5,285 nucleotides of DNA from Planctomycetaceae bacterium (GTDB lineage Bacteria > Planctomycetota > Planctomycetia > Pirellulales > JAEUIK01), in assembly GCA_015493185.1 (NCBI GenBank), contig WGDQ01000967.1, forward strand, positions 1-5,285, in the 5' to 3' direction. Below, one piece after another: positions 1-5,285 of the stretch. A program made the position numbers and the translations under genes. Under the pieces are notes generated by a model that had not been told where the DNA came from, did no database searches, and saw only the letters and a list, made by a program, of their open reading frames with translations. How positions within the stretch are numbered: the stretch's first letter is position 1; every line of letters starts with the position of its first letter.

Positions 1-882
1 AGCCTTGGTGCGGCGAATTTCGTCCTCGCCCAGCGGCGCGCCGTGTGCAGCCGGTGTGTCTTGCTTGGTTGGTGCGCCCCAGGCAATGTGGCTGCGAACG
101 ATGATCAATGTCGGCCGATCGTCTGTTTGGTCGAAGGCTTCGAACGCCGCGTCGAGTTGCTGCAAGTCGTTGGCGTCTGAGACCCGCGTAACGTGCCAGC
201 CATACGACTGGAAACGCTGGGCCACGTTTTCACTGAAAGTCAGCGACGTGTCGCCGTCGATCGTGATATGGTTGTCGTCGTAAATCCAGCAGAGATTGCT
301 CAACCGCAAATGACCAGCCAGCGAGGCCGCCTCGCTGGCGACTCCCTCCATCAGGTCGCCGTCGCTGCAAAGGGCATACGTGTTGTAATCGAATAGCCGA
401 TAGCCCGGGCGATCTAGTCGGGCCGAAAGCCACCGCTGCGCGATGGCCATGCCGACCGCATTGGCGACGCCCTGACCAAGTGGGCCGGTGGTGGTTTCCA
501 CACCACTGGTCAAGTGGCGTTCAGGATGTCCAGGGCATCGGCTGCCCCACTGCCGGAAGTTCTTGATGTGCTCCAGCGGAACGGCCAGCTCTCCGGTTGG
601 CTCGCCCGCTTCGTCGAGTTGTTTGACCTGTGCGAGGTGCAAGATGGCGTACAACAGCATCGAGGCGTGGCCGCACGAAAGCACGAAGCGGTCGCGGGCG
701 GCCCAGTTCGGCGCGTCGGGATCGAACCGCAACCGCTTCTGCCACAAGCGGTACGCCACCGGCGCCAGCGCCATGGGCGTGCCGGGATGACCGCTGTTGG
801 CCGCCTGCACGGCGTCCATCGCCAGCGTGCGAATCGTATTGATGGTAAGCGTCTCGATCGATGGTCGGTTCGTGTCTGTCAT
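1..882 (-). CDS. tkt: Transketolase, N-terminal 294 residues (gene runs off the left edge)
   Basis: Transketolase moves two-carbon ketol units between sugar phosphates in the cytoplasm (non-oxidative pentose phosphate pathway), using thiamine diphosphate (ThDP) and a divalent metal. The reading frame is open from an ATG at 882 to base 1 with no stop, so 294 residues of a family usually about 650-700 long are visible: essentially the ThDP/pyrophosphate-binding domain. Motifs seen: NSGHPG at 29-34, whose His32 matches the conserved active-site His; SCGHAS at 69-74; TTGPLGQG at 131-138; the ThDP/metal motif SDGDLMEG at 173-180, with its partner Asn in YDDN at 201-204, 30 residues after Asp174 as in known enzymes; and AHGAPLG at 279-285 with another active-site His. 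Ser173 replaces the Gly of the common GDG form, probably a tolerated variant. The ATG gives a normal-length lead-in to the first motif, although no clear Shine-Dalgarno sequence precedes it. It is transcribed divergently from the transporter genes. Identification is very secure; the symbol assumes a standard tkt. Confidence 0.96.
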   Translation of the reverse strand, partial: MTDTNRPSIETLTINTIRTLAMDAVQAANSGHPGTPMALAPVAYRLWQKRLRFDPDAPNWAARDRFVLSCGHASMLLYAILHLAQVKQLDEAGEPTGELAVPLEHIKNFRQWGSRCPGHPERHLTSGVETTTGPLGQGVANAVGMAIAQRWLSARLDRPGYRLFDYNTYALCSDGDLMEGVASEAASLAGHLRLSNLCWIYDDNHITIDGDTSLTFSENVAQRFQSYGWHVTRVSDANDLQQLDAAFEAFDQTDDRPTLIIVRSHIAWGAPTKQDTPAAHGAPLGEDEIRRTKA

Positions 883-1026
883 GTTCCGATTATCTTTTGC
901 GGATGGAAGGGGCGACGGAACAAACCGTTTCCCAGGCGTTTTTTACCGGGAACGCAGGTGGTGGTCCGCTGTGTTGCGATCGCGCCCGCAACTCAGACGA
1001 ATGGCCGACGCTTCCGGTCTCGCGGT

Positions 1027-1044
1027 GGCGCGAACCTTCGCGCC
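1027..1044. promoter_or_regulatory. 18-base dyad, candidate operator
   Basis: GGCGCGAA and TTCGCGCC form perfect 8-base arms around a 2-base centre (CC). An almost spacer-free dyad of this size between two divergent genes is the form expected of a binding site for a dimeric regulator. It could also be a short RNA hairpin with a 6-base-pair stem. In GC-rich DNA, GCGC-type palindromes also arise by chance, so the regulatory role is inference. Confidence 0.35.
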
Positions 1045-1060
1045 GGTCGGGGCACTCTAC

Positions 1061-1123
1061 AAAAAAAGCGAAAAACACGGGCCCATCGCTCCAAGAGGCC
1101 GCGACGCGCGGACCATCGATGGG
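1061..1123 (-). terminator. Possible minus-strand terminator or leader hairpin with T tracts
   Basis: Read on the minus strand, CCCATCG (1123-1117) can pair with CGATGGG (1088-1082). Inside that loop CCGCG and CGCGG (1111-1107 and 1103-1099) form a second perfect stem around a three-base loop. Downstream on the same strand come runs of five T (1075-1071) and seven T (1067-1061). The first T run starts six bases after the outer stem, so this is not a canonical intrinsic terminator. It lies about 180 bases upstream of the transketolase start. It could shield that gene from antisense transcription out of the gap, form part of its leader, or be fortuitous. Confidence 0.25.
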
Positions 1124-1253
1124 TAAGCTGGAGTGTATGGAGGCGACTCGAGGTCGTCAACGCATGCGCCAGCGCACCTGGCCGGATGCACACGGGCTGG
1201 GCATCGTGGGCGCGCGTTCCGCCTTGCATGGCCGTGTGCGGCGGAAACGCTTT

Positions 1254-1277
1254 CCCCCTTTACCACACAAAAGGGGG
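1254..1277. repeat. Perfect 8-base-pair inverted repeat (hairpin)
   Basis: CCCCCTTT at 1254-1261 is the exact reverse complement of AAAGGGGG at 1270-1277, with an 8-base loop (1262-1269). Neither strand has a T run directly after the stem, so it is not a classical intrinsic terminator. A smaller stem just upstream, GGAAA/TTTCC around CGC (1243-1255), shares bases 1254-1255 with it, so the two cannot both form fully. Confidence 0.5.
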
Positions 1278-1324
1278 CGAACCGACCATCCTGGTTTGGC
1301 GATCGTGTGGCGCAACGATATGAC

Positions 1325-1356
1325 GCGACAGGATGTGATTGCGACAGGGTGCGATG
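1325..1356. repeat. Two-copy imperfect tandem repeat, 16-base period
   Basis: Bases 1325-1340 and 1341-1356 match at 13 of 16 positions, and both begin with GCGACAGG. The copies abut directly. This is either a small slippage duplication or a pair of binding sites. Confidence 0.5.
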
Positions 1357-1373
1357 CGACCGCGATGGAGAGT

Positions 1374-1413
1374 TTCGCATGGTTGCAACTCGATTCGCAT
1401 GATCGCAACTCGA
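1374..1413. repeat. Two-copy tandem repeat, 20-base period (18 of 20 identical)
   Basis: Bases 1374-1393 and 1394-1413 abut and differ at only two positions (1382/1402 and 1384/1404). Both copies start TTCGCATG and end GCAACTCGA. A 20-base period is close to two helical turns, which would put two bound proteins on the same face of the DNA. The first copy contains the palindrome GTTGCAAC (1382-1389). GCAACTC also occurs at 988-994 in the same gap. The repeat lies about 190 bases upstream of the ATPase start. Confidence 0.7.
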
Positions 1414-1495
1414 AGTCAGCGTTGCCGCGCCATAGGCTTTCTCACCGAATCTGGACACGCAAGCAGATGTTGGTTCTGACGATGGCGATGCCGGC

Positions 1496-1521
1496 TTGCC
1501 AGGCGGGCGCGGGCCCGGCAA
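1496..1521 (+). other. GC-rich hairpin upstream of the terminator
   Basis: TTGCC (1496-1500) pairs with GGCAA (1517-1521), and GGGC (1505-1508) with GCCC (1513-1516) inside it, leaving a four-base bulge (1501-1504). TTGCC could instead pair, with one G-U pair, with GGCAG (1539-1543), the left arm of the downstream terminator. That would make the two structures mutually exclusive. This is by-eye pairing without energy calculation. Confidence 0.3.
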
Positions 1522-1537
1522 CGGTTCATGCGCCCTC

Positions 1538-1561
1538 GGGCAGTGCGCTGCCCCTTTTTTT
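1538..1561 (+). terminator. Intrinsic (Rho-independent) terminator ahead of the transporter operon
   Basis: GGGCAG (1538-1543) and CTGCCC (1548-1553) form a perfect 6-base-pair GC-rich stem with a TGCG loop, followed after one C by seven T (1555-1561). This is the canonical arrangement on the plus strand. It ends 38 bases before the ATPase start codon. No plus-strand gene is visible upstream, so it either stops transcripts begun within the gap (a small RNA or a regulated leader) or insulates the operon. If the last, the operon promoter would have to fit in the short remaining stretch, where I see none that is obvious. Confidence 0.7.
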
Positions 1562-1582
1562 CAATTCCCAAGTGCGCAAAAC

Positions 1583-1590
1583 AAGGGTGA
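1583..1590 (+). promoter_or_regulatory. Ribosome binding site deciding the ATPase start
   Basis: AAGGGTGA lies 9 bases before the ATG at 1600, a good Shine-Dalgarno match and distance. The in-frame TTG at 1594 is only 3 bases from it, so ATG 1600 is preferred. Confidence 0.7.
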
Positions 1591-1599
1591 TGTTTGCCC

Positions 1600-2334
1600 A
1601 TGCCCGGCACGGTTGATAGCACTGCGACGCGAACCGCTGTCTTTCGCGCTCGAGGCGTGACCAAGGTGTACCACATGGGCGAAGTCGACGTGCATGCGTT
1701 GCGCGGCGTCGACCTGGATCTGTACGAATCGGAATTCATCGTGTTGCTCGGCCCCTCGGGAAGCGGCAAGTCGACCTTGTTGAACATTCTTGGCGGGCTC
1801 GATACGCCGACCAGTGGCGCAGTGCGCTACAAAGATATCGTGCTCACCGAGCTCGACGACGCGGGACTAACGCAATATCGCCGCCATCACGTGGGCTTCG
1901 TATTCCAGTTTTACAATTTGATTCCCAGTCTGACGGCCAAGGAAAACGTGGCACTGATTACCGAGATCGCCTCGGACCCGATGCCGCCGGAAGAGGCCCT
2001 GGCCCTGGTAGGGTTGGCCGATCGGATGAATCACTTTCCGGCGCAGCTCTCTGGCGGCGAGCAGCAGCGAGTGGCGATCGCACGGGCCGTGGCCAAGAAG
2101 CCCGATGTGCTGCTGTGCGACGAACCGACCGGCGCGCTCGACGTGCACACCGGCGTGGTGGTATTGGAAGTGATTCAGCAAATCAACGAGCAGCTTGGCA
2201 CCACCACGGCCGTGATTACGCACAACGCGGTGATTTCGGACATCGCCGACCGCGTGATCGCGCTGTCCGACGGCCGCATCGGCGGGGTGCGGGTGAACGA
2301 GCGAAAGGTGCCGGCAAGCCAACTGAAATGGTGA
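1600..2334 (+). CDS. ABC transporter ATPase, LolD/MacB type (244 residues)
   Basis: This is the nucleotide-binding subunit that would hydrolyse ATP at the cytoplasmic face of the inner membrane to drive the permease encoded next. All ABC motifs are intact: Walker A GPSGSGKS at 51-58, Q-loop Gln103 in FVFQFYNL, signature LSGGEQQR at 150-157, Walker B VLLCDE at 170-175 with catalytic Glu175, D-loop ALD at 179-181, and switch His208 in ITHN. The family-typical HALRGVDL precedes Walker A. The length fits stand-alone ATPases of the LolD/MacB group, which serve mechanotransmission exporters with FtsX-fold permeases. The ATG at 1600 is chosen for its AAGGGTGA site; a TTG two codons upstream is possible. 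The stop lies 8 bases before the preferred permease start, so translational coupling is likely. The intrinsic terminator at 1538-1561 may control entry into this gene. Function is secure at family level, but the substrate is unknown, so no symbol is given. Confidence 0.95.
   Translation: MPGTVDSTATRTAVFRARGVTKVYHMGEVDVHALRGVDLDLYESEFIVLLGPSGSGKSTLLNILGGLDTPTSGAVRYKDIVLTELDDAGLTQYRRHHVGFVFQFYNLIPSLTAKENVALITEIASDPMPPEEALALVGLADRMNHFPAQLSGGEQQRVAIARAVAKKPDVLLCDEPTGALDVHTGVVVLEVIQQINEQLGTTTAVITHNAVISDIADRVIALSDGRIGGVRVNERKVPASQLKW
2330..2334 (+). promoter_or_regulatory. Ribosome binding site for the permease, overlapping the ATPase stop
   Basis: GGTGA overlaps the ATPase stop codon (TGA at 2332-2334) and lies 8 bases before the ATG at 2343. 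The in-frame ATG at 2328 would overlap the ATPase by 7 bases and has no good site at normal distance (an AAAGGTG at 2304-2310 is 17 bases away). This favours ATG 2343. Confidence 0.45.
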
Positions 2335-2342
2335 TAGCCACC

Positions 2343-4706
2343 ATGAGCCCCCTGAACCGCAAGCTGTTGCGAGATTTGCTGCACATGAAGGGGCAGTCGC
2401 TGGCCATCTCACTGGTGATGGCGGCCGGCGTGGCCACGTTCGTCATGGCGCTGAGCACTTTGCGATCGCTCGAGCGGAATCGGGCCACCTATTACGACCA
2501 CTACCGATTTGGCCACGTGTTTGCGCATCTCAAGCGGGCCCCCGAAACGCTGGCGGCTCGCATCGAGCAGATTCCCGGCGTCGCCCACGTGCAAACACGC
2601 GTGGTGGTGGACGTGAATCTCGACGTGGCCGACATGCCCGAGCCGGCCATCGGACGGCTGATTTCGATTCCCGAGCGGGGCCAGCCGAAAATGAATGCGG
2701 TTTATCTCCGCAGCGGCCGCTACATCGAGCCGGGTCGCACAGGCGAGGTGCTGGTTGGCGAAGCGTTTGCCGAAGCTCACGGACTGGTGCCTGGCGACAC
2801 GGTGCGGGCCGTGATCAACGGCAAGCGGCAAACGCTGAAGATCGTGGGCGTGGCCCTTTCGCCAGAGTATGTGTTGCAAATCCGACAGGGCGACTTGCTG
2901 CCCGACCCGGAGCGGTTTGGTGTGTTTTGGATCGGCCGCACCGAGCTGGCCGCCGCATACGACATGGAGGGGGCATTCAACGACGTATCGTTGCGGCTGA
3001 TGCGGGGGGCATCGACGGCCGAAGCGATTCGCCGCCTCGACGACTTGCTTGCTCCATACGGCGGCGTGGGCGCCTACGATCGCGAAGACCAGATTTCCCA
3101 CCGCTTCCTGTCCGACGAAATTCGCCAACTGCGAACCATGGGCGTGTTGGCGCCCACTATTTTTCTGGCCGTGGCCGCGTTTTTGTTGAACATCGTCATG
3201 TCGCGGTTGATCCGCACGCAGCGCGAGCAAATCGCCGCGCTCAAGGCGTTCGGTTACACGAACTTCGAGGTGGGCATCCACTATTTGCAGTTTGTGCTCG
3301 TAATTTCCGTGTTCGGTGTTTCGCTGGGCACGCTCTCGGGATTGTGGCTCGGACGCGACCTGACGCGCATGTACACCGAGTTTTACAAGTTTCCCATCTT
3401 CACGTTTTACCCCGATGCCACCATCGCGATGACGGCGCTGCTGATAGCCGCCGGTGCGGCCATTACGGGCACACTGGGGGCGGTTCGCCGCGCGGCCAGC
3501 TTGCCCCCGGCGCAGGCCATGCGTCCTGAACCTCCGGCCCGCTATCGGCCCACGATTCTCGAGCGTTTGGGAATCGGTGCCTTTTTGTCGCAGGCGGCCC
3601 GCATGATTTTGCGAAACCTTGAACGACAGCCGGTCAAGGCGATGATTTCCTGCTTCGGCATCGCCATGGCGGCCGCCGTATTGGTGCTGGGCGCATTTTC
3701 CGAAGACGCACTCGACTACATGATCGAGTTCAGCTTCTACGCCGCACAGCGACAGGACATGACCCTCTCGTTCGTCGAGCCCACGTCGGCCGAGGCACGC
3801 TATTCGGTCGAACACCTTACCGGCGTACTCTATAGCGAACCCTTTCGCAGCGTACCGGTGAAACTGCGGTTCGGGCACCGCTCGCGCCGTCTGGCCATTC
3901 TCGGCATCGACCCCCATAGCGATCTTTATCGCCTGGTCGATCGCAACGAGCGGCCCGTGGCGCTGCCCGAAGAAGGGCTGCTGATTTCGGACAAACTGGC
4001 CGAGGTGTTGCACGCCCGCATCGGCGACTTGCTGACGGTTGAGGTGCTCGAGGGCGAGCGTCCCGTGGTGCGCCTGCCAATCAGCGGAACGATTCGCGAC
4101 CTGGCCGGCCTGAATGCGTACATGAGCTACGACGCTTTGCATCGTATGATGCAAGAAGGCGAGACACTCTCTGGTGCGTTCGTCATGGTCGACTCGCTCA
4201 ATGCCGACACGCTCTACCGACGGCTGAAACAAACACCGCAGGTCGCCGGCGTGTCTGTAAAAAACGCCACGGTGCAAAGCTTCAAAGATACGGTGGCCGA
4301 AAACATGAATATCATGCGCACGTTCAACATCGCCTTTGCCTGCGTCATCGCCTTTGGCGTGGTGTACAACGCCGCCCGTATCTCGCTTGCTGAGCGTAGT
4401 CGGGAGTTGGCAACGCTGCGCGTGATCGGTTTCACACGGGGCGAAGTGTCGGCCATTTTGCTGGGCGAGTTGGGCACGATCACCGTGGTGGCCATTCCCT
4501 TCGGTCTGGCTATCGGCTACGGGCTGGCGGCCATTGTGGTGCAGGGGCTCGACACCGAGCAGTATCGCGTTCCCCTGGTGATCGATGCTTCGACATACGC
4601 GTTTGCCACGATCGTGGTATTGCTGGCTTCATTGTTTTCAGGGTTGGTCGTACGACGACGCATTGATCGCCTCGACTTGATCGCGGTTTTGAAAACCCGA
4701 GAGTAG
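2343..4706 (+). CDS. ABC transporter permease, duplicated FtsX/MacB fold (787 residues)
   Basis: This is the inner-membrane subunit of the exporter, partner of the preceding ATPase. Eight hydrophobic segments are visible: about 19-41, 266-289, 316-337, 361-381, 434-453, 660-680, 711-733 and 752-770. This is a 1+3 / 1+3 layout with two large soluble loops, about 42-265 and 455-659, which should face the periplasm. It therefore looks like two fused copies of the four-helix FtsX/MacB module. The duplication also shows in the cytoplasmic coupling segments: EQIAALKAFGYTNFEV (295-310) resembles RELATLRVIGFTRGEV (687-702). The first loop begins with a MacB-like periplasmic segment (IEQIPGVAHVQTRV). 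One chain may supply both halves of the membrane domain, working with an ATPase dimer. The start begins MSPLNRKLLRDLL directly ahead of the first helix; ATG 2328 would add five residues. The same frame is open further upstream, but that part lies inside the ATPase gene. The substrate is not apparent: lipid, lipoprotein, peptide or drug are all possible. Confidence 0.93.
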   Translation: MSPLNRKLLRDLLHMKGQSLAISLVMAAGVATFVMALSTLRSLERNRATYYDHYRFGHVFAHLKRAPETLAARIEQIPGVAHVQTRVVVDVNLDVADMPEPAIGRLISIPERGQPKMNAVYLRSGRYIEPGRTGEVLVGEAFAEAHGLVPGDTVRAVINGKRQTLKIVGVALSPEYVLQIRQGDLLPDPERFGVFWIGRTELAAAYDMEGAFNDVSLRLMRGASTAEAIRRLDDLLAPYGGVGAYDREDQISHRFLSDEIRQLRTMGVLAPTIFLAVAAFLLNIVMSRLIRTQREQIAALKAFGYTNFEVGIHYLQFVLVISVFGVSLGTLSGLWLGRDLTRMYTEFYKFPIFTFYPDATIAMTALLIAAGAAITGTLGAVRRAASLPPAQAMRPEPPARYRPTILERLGIGAFLSQAARMILRNLERQPVKAMISCFGIAMAAAVLVLGAFSEDALDYMIEFSFYAAQRQDMTLSFVEPTSAEARYSVEHLTGVLYSEPFRSVPVKLRFGHRSRRLAILGIDPHSDLYRLVDRNERPVALPEEGLLISDKLAEVLHARIGDLLTVEVLEGERPVVRLPISGTIRDLAGLNAYMSYDALHRMMQEGETLSGAFVMVDSLNADTLYRRLKQTPQVAGVSVKNATVQSFKDTVAENMNIMRTFNIAFACVIAFGVVYNAARISLAERSRELATLRVIGFTRGEVSAILLGELGTITVVAIPFGLAIGYGLAAIVVQGLDTEQYRVPLVIDASTYAFATIVVLLASLFSGLVVRRRIDRLDLIAVLKTRE

Positions 4707-4715
4707 GCGCCGACT

Positions 4716-5285
4716 GTGAAAATCACCCTCGGGCGTATATTGCTGGCGTTGTTTGCCGTGGCCGTGGGCGGCCTGCTGGTTTATGCGCTGATGCCTGCCC
4801 CGGTCGATGTCGACATGGGACGCGTGGTTCGAGGCCGGCTTCAGGTCACGGTTGACGAAGACGGACGAACGCGCATCAAGGAACGCTACGTGGTATCGGC
4901 ACCGTTGGCCGGGAAAATCGAACGCATCACACTCGATCCAGGCGACCCGGTTGAAGCGGGCAAAACGCTGCTGACCACCATCGCGCCGACCGACCCCGCC
5001 CTGCTCGACGATCGTGCCTTGGCCCAGGCCCGCGCTCGCGTTAAAGCGGCCGAGGCCACCTATGCAAAAACCGAGCCCGCGGTCGAGTCGGCCAAAGCCG
5101 AAATGGAGTATGCCGAATCTCAATTGGCCCGCTTCCGCAAGCTCGACCAGCGCGAGGCGGTGTCTGACCAGGAAGTGGAGCAGGCCGAATTGCAATACCG
5201 CACCGCGGTCGAAAAGTACCGCTCCGCCCGTTTCGCCAGCGACATTGCGCGCTACGAGTTGGAAGTGGCCCGGGCCGCGCTGCTG
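4716..5285 (+). CDS. HlyD-family periplasmic adaptor (membrane fusion protein), N-terminal 190 residues (runs off the right edge)
   Basis: Adaptors of this family sit in the periplasm, anchored in the inner membrane, and join an export permease to an outer-membrane channel. The frame opens with GTG at 4716, 9 bases after the permease stop, and stays open to the last base. Residues about 5-26 form a single membrane anchor with basic residues ahead of it and no lipobox Cys. Residues about 59-90 (YVVSAPLAGKIERI, then DPGDPVEAGKTLLTTI) are the first half of a lipoyl/barrel-sandwich domain. From about 98 onward the sequence is rich in Ala, Glu, Arg, Lys and Gln with heptad-like spacing and contains AVSDQEVEQAE at 148-158, as expected for the alpha-helical hairpin. 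The second lipoyl half and beta-barrel should follow beyond the window. No ATG fits the start; a weak GAGAG (4699-4703) lies 12 bases upstream of the GTG. Clustering with the ATPase and permease supports a tripartite exporter of DevBCA/MacAB style, but no outer-membrane component is visible here. Confidence 0.92.
   Translation, partial: MKITLGRILLALFAVAVGGLLVYALMPAPVDVDMGRVVRGRLQVTVDEDGRTRIKERYVVSAPLAGKIERITLDPGDPVEAGKTLLTTIAPTDPALLDDRALAQARARVKAAEATYAKTEPAVESAKAEMEYAESQLARFRKLDQREAVSDQEVEQAELQYRTAVEKYRSARFASDIARYELEVARAALL

Larger units (their letters stand above)
883..1599. other. Long divergent intergenic region without a convincing gene
   Basis: This 717-base stretch separates the 5' ends of the transketolase gene and the transporter operon, so it should contain both promoters. 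Open frames cross it on both strands, but their translations are Arg-, Ala- and Ser-rich, show no domain I recognise, and lack good ribosome binding sites. I see no tRNA- or rRNA-like sequence. It does hold several inverted repeats, two tandem duplications and a strong intrinsic terminator, listed separately. Further weaker inverted repeats are GTTCCG/CGGAAC (883-888 with 916-921, directly ahead of the transketolase start) and GTTGCG/CGCAAC (973-978 with 987-992). No -35/-10 pair is convincing by eye on either strand. Confidence 0.75.

Noticed and set aside
889..894. GATAAT-like -10 element on the minus strand just ahead of the transketolase start
   Set aside because: It is only six bases from the start codon and has no -35 partner at normal spacing (a TTGTTC lies 23 bases upstream), so it would imply an almost leaderless mRNA. 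Too weak to call.
976..983. GCGATCGC octamer resembling the cyanobacterial HIP1 repeat
   Set aside because: I noticed only one copy, inside a GC-rich inverted repeat, and nothing else suggests a cyanobacterium. Treated as coincidence.
514..1323. Plus-strand open frame of 269 codons overlapping transketolase
   Set aside because: Its first part is antisense to conserved transketolase motifs, and the remainder is Arg-rich and featureless.
861..1616. Plus-strand open frame of 251 codons across the gap
   Set aside because: Its start lies inside the transketolase gene, it reads through the intrinsic terminator and into the ATPase start, it has no good ribosome binding site, and its translation shows no recognisable domain.
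1416..1787. Minus-strand open frame ending in the gap
   Set aside because: It begins antisense to the ATPase Walker A region, and the part inside the gap shows no family resemblance.
2115..2342. N-terminal extension of the permease frame into the ATPase gene
   Set aside because: The extension overlaps conserved ATPase sequence (D-loop to C-terminus), and its translation is Arg-rich and not membrane-like. ATG 2343 (or 2328) gives the normal family N-terminus.
2409..4277. Very long minus-strand open frame (622 codons) opposite the permease gene
   Set aside because: It is antisense to a clearly coding permease. Its translation is rich in His, Arg, Gln and Gly with no membrane or domain pattern, typical of an antisense shadow in GC-rich DNA.
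1..5285. CRISPR array, insertion sequence, tRNA or phage-related elements
   Set aside because: No regular repeat-spacer array, transposase-like protein, terminal inverted repeats with target duplication, or tRNA-like cloverleaf was seen on either strand.

Overview
The window is a GC-rich bacterial chromosomal segment with two divergent transcription units and a 717-base gap between them. On the minus strand lies the N-terminal part of a transketolase (1-882), whose C-terminal part is off the left edge. On the plus strand lies a tight three-gene export cluster: an ABC ATPase of the LolD/MacB type (1600-2334), an eight-helix FtsX/MacB-fold permease (2343-4706), and a HlyD-type periplasmic adaptor (4716-5285, cut by the right edge).

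The adaptor implies a Gram-negative-type double-membrane cell. The wording of the proteins and the large hairpin-rich gap are reminiscent of Planctomycetota (Pirellulales-like). That is an impression from sequence style, not a demonstrated assignment.

The transporter genes are separated by 8 and 9 bases and are probably one operon. The ATPase would power the permease at the inner membrane, and the adaptor would link the permease to an outer-membrane channel or act on a periplasmic or envelope substrate. Nothing in the window identifies the substrate. Transketolase is a housekeeping enzyme of the pentose phosphate pathway and is probably linked to the transporter only by position.

The gap (883-1599) is the most interesting non-coding part. 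I see no convincing gene in it, but it holds much local structure: an 18-base dyad (1027-1044), a nested hairpin next to A tracts (1061-1123), a perfect 8-base-pair hairpin (1254-1277), two adjacent tandem duplications with 16- and 20-base periods (1325-1356 and 1374-1413), and a textbook intrinsic terminator (1538-1561). The terminator ends only 38 bases before the ATPase start, on the same strand. As no plus-strand gene precedes it, it suggests either a regulated leader (attenuator) for the transporter operon or the 3' end of an unannotated small RNA. No clearly novel protein system is visible.
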